Shown one piece after another: positions 51,968-60,003 of a DNA stretch of 64,000 nucleotides. Below the pieces are notes generated by a model. That model searched no databases. It saw only the letters and a program-made list of their open reading frames with translations, and was not told where the DNA came from. The stretch comes from Actinoalloteichus fjordicus. GTDB lineage: Bacteria; Actinomycetota; Actinomycetes; Mycobacteriales; Pseudonocardiaceae. Numbering within the stretch: the stretch's first letter is position 1; each line of letters opens with the position of its first letter. The DNA is taken from assembly GCF_001941625.1 (NCBI RefSeq), contig NZ_CP016076.1, positions 5,688,001 to 5,752,000 of the forward strand, in the 5' to 3' direction. A program made the translations under genes and the position numbers.

Positions 51968-52693
51968 GTGTCGACGAACAAGATGACGACCGCCCTGGTG
52001 ACCGGGGCGAACAAGGGACTGGGACGCGAGACCGTGCGCAGACTCGCGGCCGCGGGCTGGGACGTGTTCCTCGGTGCGCGTGACGAGGCACGCGGCAGGA
52101 AGGCGGCGGCGGAACTGGCCGACGACGGCGTGACGGTGCGGTTCGTCCCGCTCGACGTGACCTCCGACGAGTCCGTCGCCGCGGCCGTGGACACGGTGCA
52201 GGCCCATGCCGGGCGGCTGGACGTGCTGGTGAACAACGCGGGCGTCGGCGGGCCGCCGAACCCGCCCGCCGAGGTGCGAGCCGACGATCTGCGGCAGCTG
52301 TTCGAGGTCAACGTGTTCGGCCCGGTCCGAGTCACGAACGCCTTCCTGCCGCTGCTGCGGGCCGCCGAGAAACCCCGGATCGTCATGGTGTCCAGCGGGA
52401 TGGGGTCCTTCGCGGTCTCGAACGACCCGCGTTGGTTCGGGCTGGTGCCGCCGACACTCGGCTATCCGGCGTCGAAAGCGGCGTTGAACATGATCACCAG
52501 CCAGTATGCCCGTGCGCTGGACGGAGTCCGGATCAACGCCGTGGACCCCGGCTACACCGCGACCGACCTCAACGGCCACACGGGCACCCAGACCGTGTCC
52601 GAGGGGACCGACGCGATCGTCCGGCTGGCCGGCCTCGGCTCGAATGAGCCGACCGGCGGCTTCTTCAACCGCGAGGGAGTCGTTCCGTGGTGA
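51968..52693 (+). CDS. short-chain dehydrogenase/reductase
   Basis: NADP-type oxidoreductase of 241 aa with a complete active site: TALVTGANKGLGRETVRRL, LDVLVNNAGVG, Ser in IVMVSSGMGS, YPASK as YxxxK, and NAVDPGYTATDLNGHTGTQTVSEGTDAIVRLA. It resembles carbonyl-reductase-like SDRs regulated by MmyB-type XRE proteins. GTG at 51968 or ATG at 51983 could be the start; neither has a clear ribosome site. Its stop overlaps the next gene. Confidence 0.9.
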   Translation: MSTNKMTTALVTGANKGLGRETVRRLAAAGWDVFLGARDEARGRKAAAELADDGVTVRFVPLDVTSDESVAAAVDTVQAHAGRLDVLVNNAGVGGPPNPPAEVRADDLRQLFEVNVFGPVRVTNAFLPLLRAAEKPRIVMVSSGMGSFAVSNDPRWFGLVPPTLGYPASKAALNMITSQYARALDGVRINAVDPGYTATDLNGHTGTQTVSEGTDAIVRLAGLGSNEPTGGFFNREGVVPW

Positions 52694-53118
52694 CGACGCA
52701 GGAAGAGCACACCGGTGATGTCGTCCTGTCGCTCGGGCTGCATCCGAGTGCGGTCGATTTCAGTCTCCACCCGGAGATCACCGAGGAGACGCTGACGGCC
52801 CGGCTCGCCGCAGGCGAGGCGGCGATCCGAGCAGCGGGGTTCGACCTCGTGCAGTGCCTGGTAGCGGCCGACGAGGCCGAGGCCGAGCGCACGATCCGGC
52901 AGTGCGTCGCCCGACGAGCAGTCCACGTCGTGATGATCGGTGCGGGCCTGCGCGTTGCACCGGAGCACACGCTGCTGTTCGAACGGGTCGTGAATCTGCT
53001 CAACGAACTCGTTCCCGGCATCGTGTTCTGCTTCAACACCTCGCCGGAGAACACCATCGACGCGTTGCGGCGGCACGCACGGCCCGGCAGCGGTCACGAC
53101 GGCATGGGACCGCGCTGA
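52690..53118 (+). CDS. conserved-looking small protein of unknown function coupled to the SDR
   Basis: A 142-aa protein translated from GTG at 52690 (GTGA overlap with the SDR stop; GTG at 52687 is an alternative). It contains LSLGLHPSAVDFSLHPEITEETL, alternating helix and strand blocks (IRAAGFDLVQCLVAADEAEAERTIRQCV, VHVVMIGAGLRVAPEHTLLFERVVNLLNELVPGIVFCFNTSP). This resembles a Rossmann-like flavodoxin-type fold, perhaps binding a small molecule. No named family is recognised. Coupling implies it serves the same pathway as the SDR. Confidence 0.75.
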   Translation: MTTQEEHTGDVVLSLGLHPSAVDFSLHPEITEETLTARLAAGEAAIRAAGFDLVQCLVAADEAEAERTIRQCVARRAVHVVMIGAGLRVAPEHTLLFERVVNLLNELVPGIVFCFNTSPENTIDALRRHARPGSGHDGMGPR

Positions 53119-53430
53119 CCTGCGACCACGCTGACGGGTGCGCGCCTCGGTGCGCACGCGGCCGTCGAGACGCCGACGGCCGCACCCGTTCGCGACCGGC
53201 CGGCTGCCATGGCAGTCCGCTTGCCGCACCGCTCGCCGTGACCTTCGGACACCGATCGAGGCCGCCCACGTCGCGCGCGGACCGGCCCGGATCGGGACGA
53301 AGCTCAACAGCATCAGGTGGGGAATCGAGTCCGACGCGCGACCGCAGGCACCGGCGTCGAAGGCCTGCGGGATTCGAGGGTCCGGCAGGCGCAGGCATCG
53401 CGATGCCGGGGTCTGCCGGTCGGCCCCGCC
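53119..53430. terminator. convergent intergenic region with hairpin at 53159-53182
   Basis: This 312-bp gap separates the end of the SDR operon (+) and the end of the epoxide hydrolase (-). At 53159-53182 the arms CGGCCGTCG and CGACGGCCG enclose a 6-nt loop. Outer arms ACGGGTGCG and CGCACCCGT can extend the structure. It is a likely terminator; nothing else is recognised. Confidence 0.55.
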
Positions 53431-54585
53431 TCAGGCAGCACGCAGGGTGCGGAAGAACGCCCGGACGTCCTCGACGAGCAGATCAGGAGCCTCCATCGCC
53501 GCGAAGTGGCCGCCCCGGTCGTACTCGGTCCAGCGCACGACGGTGTGCTGCTGCTCGGCGACGGCCCGGATGGTGACGTCGCCGGGGAAGAGCGCACAGG
53601 CGGTCGGGACGCCGGAGTCGGCCAGCTCGGCACCCCAGTGCGTGGACTCCTTGTAGATCCGAGTCGAGGACGCGAAGGTCTCGGTGAACCAGTAGATCAT
53701 CACGTTGGTGAGCAGCGCGTCCCGGTCCACCGCGTCCTCCGGCAGTTCCTTCGCCGGGTTCGAGAAGGTCTTGAACAGGTCGACGATCCAGCCCAGCAGC
53801 CCGACCGGCGAGTCGTGCAGGCCGAAGGCCAGCGTCTGCGGACGCGTGGACTGGATCGCCGCGTAGCCCCCGACCTCCTCGAAGCCGCCCTGCTCCGCCA
53901 GCCTTCGCTGATCGGCCTCGTCCCATCCGCTGGTGTCCTGGTCCCAGCCGCCGATGGTGAGCAGGCCGTTGACGTGGACGCCGACGACGTGCTCGGTGGC
54001 GATTCGGCCGATCTGCGGGCCGACGAGCGAACCGAAGTCGCCGCCCTGCGTGCCGTAGGAGGTGTAGCCCAGCCGAGCCATCAGCGCGGCGACGACCTCC
54101 GCGTGGCGTTCACTGCCGCTCTGCCCCGCCTCACGGGTGGGCCCCGAGAAGGCGAAGCCCGGCGGCGAGGGGATGACCAGATGGAAGGCGTCGGCGGGAT
54201 CGCCGCCGTGCGACCGGGGGTCGGTCAGCGGGCCGATCACGTCGAGGAACTCGACGAAGGACGCCGGCCAGCCGTGCATCATCACCAACGGCAGCGCGGC
54301 AGGCTCGGGAGAACGAATGTGCAGGAAGTGGACCTGCTGCCCGTCGATCTCGGTGATGTACTGCGGGATCTCGTTCAGCGCCGTCTCCTGCGCCCGCCAG
54401 TCGTACCCCGTCCGCCAGTACTCCACGAGCCCTCGCAGATAGGAGACCGGCATCCCGTGGTCCCACCCCATGCCCGGCAGTTCGTCCGGCCAGCGGGTGG
54501 CGGCCAGGCGGGCGGACAGGTCGTCGAGTCGATCCTGCGGAACGTCGATGCGAAACGGGCGGATCTCGGGGGTAGGAGTCGTCAT
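53431..54585 (-). CDS. epoxide hydrolase (EHN-type alpha/beta hydrolase)
   Basis: Epoxide hydrolase of 384 aa with the N-terminal EHN segment ([57 protein letters not shown]) found in juvenile-hormone/microsomal-type enzymes. The oxyanion motif is HGWP, the nucleophile Asp lies in [11 protein letters not shown], and the catalytic His in [14 protein letters not shown]. It converts an epoxide to a vicinal diol; the substrate is unknown. It is divergent from the WYL regulator, with a mobile element in the shared promoter region. Confidence 0.92.
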   Translation of the reverse strand: MTTPTPEIRPFRIDVPQDRLDDLSARLAATRWPDELPGMGWDHGMPVSYLRGLVEYWRTGYDWRAQETALNEIPQYITEIDGQQVHFLHIRSPEPAALPLVMMHGWPASFVEFLDVIGPLTDPRSHGGDPADAFHLVIPSPPGFAFSGPTREAGQSGSERHAEVVAALMARLGYTSYGTQGGDFGSLVGPQIGRIATEHVVGVHVNGLLTIGGWDQDTSGWDEADQRRLAEQGGFEEVGGYAAIQSTRPQTLAFGLHDSPVGLLGWIVDLFKTFSNPAKELPEDAVDRDALLTNVMIYWFTETFASSTRIYKESTHWGAELADSGVPTACALFPGDVTIRAVAEQQHTVVRWTEYDRGGHFAAMEAPDLLVEDVRAFFRTLRAA

Positions 54586-54609
54586 GGCGGCGACGGTAGA
54601 ACGGCGTTA

Positions 54610-54769
54610 GAGCCTGTCTTTGATCCCCCTCCGTCGTGAGCGGGGATCAGCGTGGATGAGCTGCAAGGCGGAGGAAGGAGACATAACGGAGTTATGTTGA
54701 CTGACGACAACGCCGCAGATCGCCGCGCTGGCCCCGCGCAACAGGAAAGTGGGGATCAAAGACAGGCTC
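54610..54769. mobile_element. MITE-like repeat, copy C, full length (160 bp)
   Basis: Best preserved member. AGAGCCTGTCTTTGATCCCC at 54609-54628 and its exact reverse complement at 54751-54770 form perfect 20-bp termini. The flanks are TTA on the left (54607-54609) and TGA on the right (54770-54772): both fit TNA but are not identical. The interior holds a perfect hairpin ACATAAC-GGA-GTTATGT at 54681-54697. It fills most of the 226 bp between the divergent epoxide hydrolase and WYL genes, so it likely carries or displaces their promoters. Confidence 0.92.
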
Positions 54770-54811
54770 TGAGGACCGGATCGCTCCTATGTTCCTGCGA
54801 GGATCGACGGC

Positions 54812-55774
54812 ATGTTGGAGACCTCCGCCCGCCTGCTCAAGCTGCTGTCCCTGCTGCAGGCACGCCGCGACTTCTCCGGTGCCGAGCTGGCCGAGCGGCT
54901 GGGGGTCAGCCGCCGCACGGTTCGCCGCGACGTCGAGCGGCTGCGGGACCTCGGCTATCCCGTGCACGCCAGCCAGGGCATCTCGGGCTATCGGCTGGGT
55001 GCAGGCGCCGCGCTGCCGCCGCTGCTGCTGGACGACGACGAGGCGGTCGCGGTGACCGTCGGACTGCGCACCTCGGCGGAGAACTCGGTGGCCGGCATCG
55101 AGGAGAGTGCCCTGGGGGCACTGGCGAAACTGGAACAGGTCCTGCCGTCCCGGCTGCGCCACCGCGTCGCGGTGCTGCACTCGACGACCATGCGGGTGGG
55201 CGATACTTCCGGCCCGCAGGTCTCCTCGCAGACTCTGATGGCCGTGGCCGACGCCTGCCACCGACGCGAGCGGCTGCGCTTCGATTACGCAGGCCCGCGT
55301 GGCGGGGTGACGATCCGGACGGTCGAGCCGCACAACCTCGTCAGCTTCAGCCGGCGCTGGTACCTGGTGGCCTTCGACGTCGATCGGGACGACTGGCGTG
55401 CCTTCCGCGTCGACCGGCTGACGCCGCGCACGCCGACCGGGCCCTCGTTCCCCCGCCGGACCCCGCCGCACGGCGACGCCGCGACATATCTGACGCACCG
55501 GCTGTCCGCGCGGACCTGGCCCTGTCAGGCGACGTTCACGCTGCACCACGCGGCCGAGGCCGTCGCGGACCGGATCTGGCCGGGAATGGGCGTCGTGGAG
55601 GCGGTCGACGAACGCAGCTGCCTCTTCCACGTCGGCGGCGAGACGGTGGCGGACCTCGTGTGGATGATCACCTCGGTACGGGTCGACTTCACCCTCGTCA
55701 CCGGCCCCGCCGAGCTGCCCGACGCGCTGCGGGCACAGGGTCTGCGCTGTCTCCGGGCCGTCGACGCGCCGTGA
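54812..55774 (+). CDS. WYL-domain transcriptional regulator
   Basis: Regulator of 320 aa. The N-terminal HTH_11-type winged helix reads ARLLKLLSLLQARRDFSGAELAERLGVSRRTVRRDVERLRDLGYPVHASQGISGYRLG. The WYL domain occupies the middle (RRERLRFDYAGPRGGVTIRTVEPHNLVSFSRRWYLVAFDVDRDDWRAFRVDRL), its signature here reading WYL in RRWYLVAF. A WCX-like C-terminal extension completes it. ATG at 54812 has GAGGATCGACGG upstream. The divergent epoxide hydrolase is the natural target. Confidence 0.92.
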   Translation: MLETSARLLKLLSLLQARRDFSGAELAERLGVSRRTVRRDVERLRDLGYPVHASQGISGYRLGAGAALPPLLLDDDEAVAVTVGLRTSAENSVAGIEESALGALAKLEQVLPSRLRHRVAVLHSTTMRVGDTSGPQVSSQTLMAVADACHRRERLRFDYAGPRGGVTIRTVEPHNLVSFSRRWYLVAFDVDRDDWRAFRVDRLTPRTPTGPSFPRRTPPHGDAATYLTHRLSARTWPCQATFTLHHAAEAVADRIWPGMGVVEAVDERSCLFHVGGETVADLVWMITSVRVDFTLVTGPAELPDALRAQGLRCLRAVDAP

Positions 55775-55800
55775 TCGTCTCGGCCCCGGCCGCAACGACG

Positions 55801-55826
55801 AAAAACCCCAGGCCGGCGGCCTGGGG
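55801..55826 (-). terminator. intrinsic terminator of tRNA-Asn
   Basis: Perfect 9-bp arms CCCCAGGCC and GGCCTGGGG with loop GGC are followed on the minus strand by five T residues (AAAAA at 55801-55805 on the plus strand). It lies 10 bp after the tRNA 3' end, a textbook factor-independent terminator and the only one here with a U-tract. Confidence 0.88.
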
Positions 55827-55835
55827 TGAGTGAGG

Positions 55836-55908
<73 letters not shown>

Positions 55909-56051
55909 AGGTTATTCAGTTCTCTCGCCGGACTTCAAGTCCGACGAGACATACTCTAGCGCACCATCGGAACCGGTTTTCACCACCCCTCGGTTGAACA
56001 CCTCGCGATGCGGGAACATGGTCCACACGAGCATCGACCGAGGAGGGCACC

Positions 56052-56252
56052 ATGACCAAGCTGTTGCTGGGCGCGGCCATTGGTTACGTATTGGGGGCCA
56101 AGGCTGGCCGGGCTCGGTACGAGCAGATCGTGCAGGCCTATCGCCGAGCCCTTGATCACCCGATCGTGCGAGACGTCACCGCGAAGGTGCGGGGCAGAGT
56201 GGAGCAGCAGACCCGCCCGAAGCACCCGCAGCCGGACGACCTGCTGGTCTGA
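56052..56252 (+). CDS. small YtxH-like conserved protein
   Basis: A 66-aa protein with an N-terminal glycine-rich hydrophobic helix (LLLGAAIGYVLGAKAGRARYEQI) and a basic, charged tail. This is the pattern of short YtxH-like proteins widespread in actinobacteria, probably membrane-attached; the function is unknown. A clear AGGAGGG ribosome site precedes the ATG. It is transcribed away from tRNA-Asn. Confidence 0.82.
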   Translation: MTKLLLGAAIGYVLGAKAGRARYEQIVQAYRRALDHPIVRDVTAKVRGRVEQQTRPKHPQPDDLLV

Positions 56253-56489
56253 CACCGGTTCGCACGAGAGAACACGGACGGCCGGGGGTCGAACCTCGGC
56301 CGTCCGCTTCGTCGAGTGCCACCCCCGGACCCCTGGACCCGCGGCCGCCGGGCCGCGCCGGCAGCGTCCGCGGCCAGGCCGTCGTCCCGGTTCACCAGTT
56401 CCGCGGCCGGACCGAGCCCGCCCCCGCCTCGACAGCGCAGGACGGGTTGCGCGACGGGACCGGTCAGGACGGCCCGAGCACCGCCGACC

Positions 56490-57269
56490 TCAGCCGAGCC
56501 GCCGGGCGACGACGAAGATCCGCCGGAACGGGAACCAGGTCACGCCGTCGGCCTGTCTCGGATACGCCGACCGAAGCCTCGGCCCGAGTTCGGCCCGGAA
56601 CTCGGCCCAGCCCGCCTGGGTCAACACGCTCCTGATCGGGCGCAACGCCGTTCCGCTCACCCAGTCGAGGACCGGGTCCTCCCCGGTCAGCCGCTGGAGG
56701 TAGGTGGTCTCCCAGGCGTCGACCTCGGCACCCAGCGCCGCCAGCGGAGTCGCGTAGCCCACCGCGTCGAGGACGGCACCCGGTGCGCGCATGGCCAGCC
56801 CGTCGAGGCGGTCTCGCCAGGCGGGCGACCCCGCCAACGTGCGGATCTCGTGATGCGAGGGCGCATCGAAGTTGCCGGGCACCTGAAAGGCCAGCCACGC
56901 GCCGGGCCGCAGCCGGGTCAGCCAGCTCCGCAGCAGCTCGCGATGGCCGGGAACCCACTGGAGCACCGCGTTGCTGAGCACGACGTCGACGTCCTCGTCG
57001 GGCTGCCAGGCCGTGACGTCGCACAGGCGCGCATGCACACCTGCCGCCTTCGCCGCGTCCACCATCTCCTGCGAGGAGTCGACCGCCTCGATGTCGGCGT
57101 CCGGCCAGCGTTGGGACAGCGTGGCGGTGAGGTTGCCCGGCCCACAGCCGAGGTCGACCACCCGCCGGGGATCTTCGGCACCGATTCGAGCGACCAGCTC
57201 GTGAAAGGGCCTGCCCCGCTGGTCGGCGAAGGTCAGGTAGGTCTCCGGATTCCACTTCGTCGTGGCCAT
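56490..57269 (-). CDS. tam: trans-aconitate 2-methyltransferase
   Basis: SAM-dependent methyltransferase of 259 aa that esterifies trans-aconitate, an inhibitor of aconitase formed spontaneously from cis-aconitate. It begins with the characteristic KWNPETYLTFADQRGRPFHELVARI. The SAM motif I is VVDLGCGPGNLTATL, with acidic Asp in EAVDSSQEMV and motif DVVLSNAVLQWVPGHRELL. The family-specific end WETTYLQRLTGEDPVLDWVSGTALRPI...FPFRRIFVVARR supports the assignment. ATG at 57269 follows AAGAGGAGG. A palindromic GTACGTACGTAC upstream suggests TetR control. Confidence 0.92.
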   Translation of the reverse strand: MATTKWNPETYLTFADQRGRPFHELVARIGAEDPRRVVDLGCGPGNLTATLSQRWPDADIEAVDSSQEMVDAAKAAGVHARLCDVTAWQPDEDVDVVLSNAVLQWVPGHRELLRSWLTRLRPGAWLAFQVPGNFDAPSHHEIRTLAGSPAWRDRLDGLAMRAPGAVLDAVGYATPLAALGAEVDAWETTYLQRLTGEDPVLDWVSGTALRPIRSVLTQAGWAEFRAELGPRLRSAYPRQADGVTWFPFRRIFVVARRLG

Positions 57270-57289
57270 CGCGCCTCCTCTTGAAAAAC

Positions 57290-57301
57290 GTACGTACGTA
57301 C
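57290..57301. promoter_or_regulatory. candidate TetR operator upstream of tam
   Basis: GTACGTACGTAC, flanked by AAAAAC and TTTATT, is a 12-bp palindrome 20 bp upstream of the tam start in an A/T-rich patch. Such ACGTAC repeats are typical of TetR-family sites. No TetR gene is adjacent. Confidence 0.5.
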
Positions 57302-57472
57302 TTTATTCCCTTCGTGGTGTCGATGGGGCCGGAACAGCCGGGATCGACGGGAGAAGTCCCACATCGTCACCGCCTGTCGACCGCGCCGTGACGCCGCCTC
57401 GACCGGACCCTGCGGACCCGCGAGGCGGCAGAAGGAGCACGGCGGAACGAATGAATCGGGAGAACCGAGTCG

Positions 57473-58021
57473 CTACTCGACGGGCGGTCTGGCCTGGGCG
57501 AGCTTCGCGGCCACCTCGGACGCGATGTCGGCCACCACGGCCCGGTCCGTGCCGGGGTCGATCCGTACCTGAAGCAGCACGCCGTCGCGGCCGGGCACCC
57601 GCCGCTGCACGAACCACGCCCCGCCGCCGGGCAGCTCACGATGATGCCGAGAGGTGATCGAGGCGTTCACCCGTTTCAGGACGGCCTCGGGGACGCGACC
57701 CGCCTCGGCGATGGCATACCGACGAGGCGGCAGGTCCGTGAGCAGCTCGGCCTCGCCCGCAGCACCCGCCGACTCCGCCTCGACCACCGTCAGGCTGCCG
57801 TCCTTCCAGGTCGCCTTGGAGATCAGGTGCCAGCCCACTCGCCGAGAGCCCGACACCTCGGGCAGCCACAGCCCGAGCCGGGTCGCGACGACCGCGCCGC
57901 CGCCCTTCGTGGTGGCCACCGCGAGCACCCGCTCATCGGTCTCCAGGGTTCCGGTGAAGCTCGCGGGCAGCTTCGGCGAACCGACCACCCACAGCCGCAG
58001 TCGACGGATGAGATCCCTCAC
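57473..58021 (-). CDS. conserved protein of unknown function downstream of dnaG
   Basis: A 182-aa soluble protein beginning with a basic segment, then beta-rich sequence (FTGTLETDERVLAVATTKGGGAVVATRLGLWLPEVSGSRRVGWHLISKATWKDGSLTVVEAE) and a C-terminal helix. It lacks catalytic motifs. Genes of this type follow dnaG in many actinobacteria, and here the GTG start overlaps the dnaG stop (GTGA), so it is coupled to primase. Function unknown. Confidence 0.8.
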   Translation of the reverse strand: MRDLIRRLRLWVVGSPKLPASFTGTLETDERVLAVATTKGGGAVVATRLGLWLPEVSGSRRVGWHLISKATWKDGSLTVVEAESAGAAGEAELLTDLPPRRYAIAEAGRVPEAVLKRVNASITSRHHRELPGGGAWFVQRRVPGRDGVLLQVRIDPGTDRAVVADIASEVAAKLAQARPPVE

Positions 58022-59934
58022 GACAGTCCTCCCACCGCCTGGTCCTGAAGCGCCTTCCGATACTGCTCCAGCCCGACCAGGTCTCCGAACAGGGCGTGAT
58101 ACTCCTCAGGCTCCTCCGTGGCCGACATCCGCTGCAACCGAGACTTCAGCTCGGCGATCTCCCTGGCCACCACGGACTCCTTGAGCCTGGCCAGCAGGCT
58201 CGCCACGTACAGCGCGTCCTCCTCCGATCGGGACCGCAGCGACTCCACCGACAGCTCGGTGAGCAGCGACCGGACCGAGGCGTGCGGGCAGTGCTCCGCC
58301 ATGGCCGCGACCAGTCCGGAGCCCGAGAGCCCGCCCGAGGCTCCGCCCGCCGCGATCAGCGCCCGATGCACCGCCAGGTAGGCGGGATGCGTGTAGGCCT
58401 GCTCGGAGATCGAGTCGTAGACGGGCCCCGCCAGCGCGGGCCACTGGAGCGCGACCTTCAGCGCCTCCCGTTGCAGCCAGAGCTGCGGGTCGTCCGGCGC
58501 GGGCCTCGGCGGGCCGCTGTCGTCCCCGGCTCCCCGCCCCGGCGCGGGCTGCCGGGCCTGCCGCGTCGGCCGCGCCGGTTCACGACGGCCGCCGCCTGCC
58601 AGTTCACGGACCTCGCGCACCACCGAGGGCGTGTCGTCCCAGCCCACCCAGCCCGACAGTCGACGGGCGTACTCGTCGCGCAGGGCGACGTCGCGGATCT
58701 GCGCCACCAGCGGCGTCGACGAGCGCAGCGCGGCGAGCTGGCCCTCTGCCGTGTCAAGATCATGGCTCTTGACCACGCCCCGGATGGCGAACTCGTACAG
58801 CGGGCGGCGGCGGGCGACCAGGTCGCGCACGGCGGGGTCGCCCTTCTCCTGCCGCAGCTCGCAGGGGTCCATGCCGTCCGGCGCCACGGCGATGAAGGTG
58901 TTCCCCGACCAGTTCTGGTCGCTGTCGAAGGCCTTTCGGGCCGCCGACTGGCCCGCCGCGTCGCCGTCGAAGGTGAAGATCACCTCGGAGCCGAGGGAGG
59001 CCTGGTTGAAGGAGGCGTCCATGAGCAGTCGCGACAGCACCTTGATGTGCTCGTCACCGAAGGCCGTTCCGCAGGAGGCGACCGCTGTCGGCACCCCGGC
59101 CAGGTGCATGGCCATCACGTCGGTGTAGCCCTCGACGACGACGACCTGATGCCGCCTGGCGATCTCCCGCTTGGCCATGTCGAGACCGAACAGCACCTGG
59201 GACTTGCGGTAGATCGGGCTCTCGGCGGTGTTGACGTACTTGGCCTGGATCGGGTCCTCGTCGAAGATGCGCCGCGCGCCGAAGCCGACGACGTCGCCGC
59301 TCAGGTCCTTGATCGGCCACAGCAGCCTGCGGTGGAACCGGTCGATCGGCCCCAGCCTGCCCTCCTTGGCCAGGCCCGCCTTGTACAGCTCCGCCGCCTC
59401 GAAACCTCGGCCCAGCAGGTGCTTGGTCAGCCGGTCCCATCCCGAGGGCGCGAATCCGCAGCCGAAGCGAGTCGCGGCGGCCTCGTCGAAACCTCGGGTC
59501 TTGAGGAACTCCCTGGCCTCGGCCGCCTCCGCGCTGCGCAGCGCCTCCGCATAGAACTCGGCGGCGGCCTTGTGCGCCTCGACCAGCCGCAGCCGGGTGC
59601 CCCGGTCGCGCTGCACGACGGCGCTGCCGCCGACGTAGTTGAGCCGGATGCCGACCCGATCCGCGAGGCGCTCCACGGACTCGACGAAGCTGAGGTGCTC
59701 GCGCTTCATCAGGAAGGCGATGACGTCGCCGCCCTCGCCGCAGCCGAAGCAGTGGAAGGTGCCGTGCGTGGGCCGGACGTTGAACGACGGACTCTTCTCA
59801 TCGTGGAAGGGACACAGCCCCTTCAACGCGCCCGCGCCCGCACGACGCAGTTCGAGGTACTCGCCGATCACCTCGTCGATCCGGTTCCGGTCGCGTACCT
59901 CGGCGATGTCGCTTTCCCGGATGCGTCCTGCCAC
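58018..59934 (-). CDS. dnaG: DNA primase
   Basis: Primase of 638 aa that synthesises RNA primers for replication. The CHC2 zinc-binding domain is at the N-terminus (Cys41, His44, Cys62, Cys65 in CPFHDEK and CFGCGEGG). The central TOPRIM core follows, with VVVEGYTDVMAMHLAG (Glu) and IFTFDGDAAGQSAARKAF (Asp-x-Asp). A C-terminal helicase-interaction domain is separated by a proline/arginine-rich linker. GTG at 59934 gives the family start VAGRIRESDIAEVRDRN. It sits in the expected dgt-dnaG region, though an ECF sigma gene and a serpin lie between dgt and dnaG. Confidence 0.97.
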   Translation of the reverse strand: MAGRIRESDIAEVRDRNRIDEVIGEYLELRRAGAGALKGLCPFHDEKSPSFNVRPTHGTFHCFGCGEGGDVIAFLMKREHLSFVESVERLADRVGIRLNYVGGSAVVQRDRGTRLRLVEAHKAAAEFYAEALRSAEAAEAREFLKTRGFDEAAATRFGCGFAPSGWDRLTKHLLGRGFEAAELYKAGLAKEGRLGPIDRFHRRLLWPIKDLSGDVVGFGARRIFDEDPIQAKYVNTAESPIYRKSQVLFGLDMAKREIARRHQVVVVEGYTDVMAMHLAGVPTAVASCGTAFGDEHIKVLSRLLMDASFNQASLGSEVIFTFDGDAAGQSAARKAFDSDQNWSGNTFIAVAPDGMDPCELRQEKGDPAVRDLVARRRPLYEFAIRGVVKSHDLDTAEGQLAALRSSTPLVAQIRDVALRDEYARRLSGWVGWDDTPSVVREVRELAGGGRREPARPTRQARQPAPGRGAGDDSGPPRPAPDDPQLWLQREALKVALQWPALAGPVYDSISEQAYTHPAYLAVHRALIAAGGASGGLSGSGLVAAMAEHCPHASVRSLLTELSVESLRSRSEEDALYVASLLARLKESVVAREIAELKSRLQRMSATEEPEEYHALFGDLVGLEQYRKALQDQAVGGLS

Positions 59935-60003
59935 GGTCGGCGAGTCTATGGGAGGGGGCCGACCTGGCGTCGCCGAGTCGGCGAGCGGGCGGAGAATGCC
60001 GGG

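Noticed and set aside
54652-54776. Similar peptides (VM[LV]TDDNAADRRAGPAQ) encoded by repeat copies B and C, suggesting a tiny conserved protein
   Set aside because: The shared peptide follows simply from shared DNA; frames run into unrelated flanks, the start codon is not conserved, and the hairpin shows paired rather than synonymous changes.
58096-60003. Continuous open frame antisense to nearly all of dnaG and in frame with the ECF41 gene
   Set aside because: It would make a 979-aa fusion, but the part opposite dnaG has shadow composition, while the sigma factor begins normally at the GTG at 60004.
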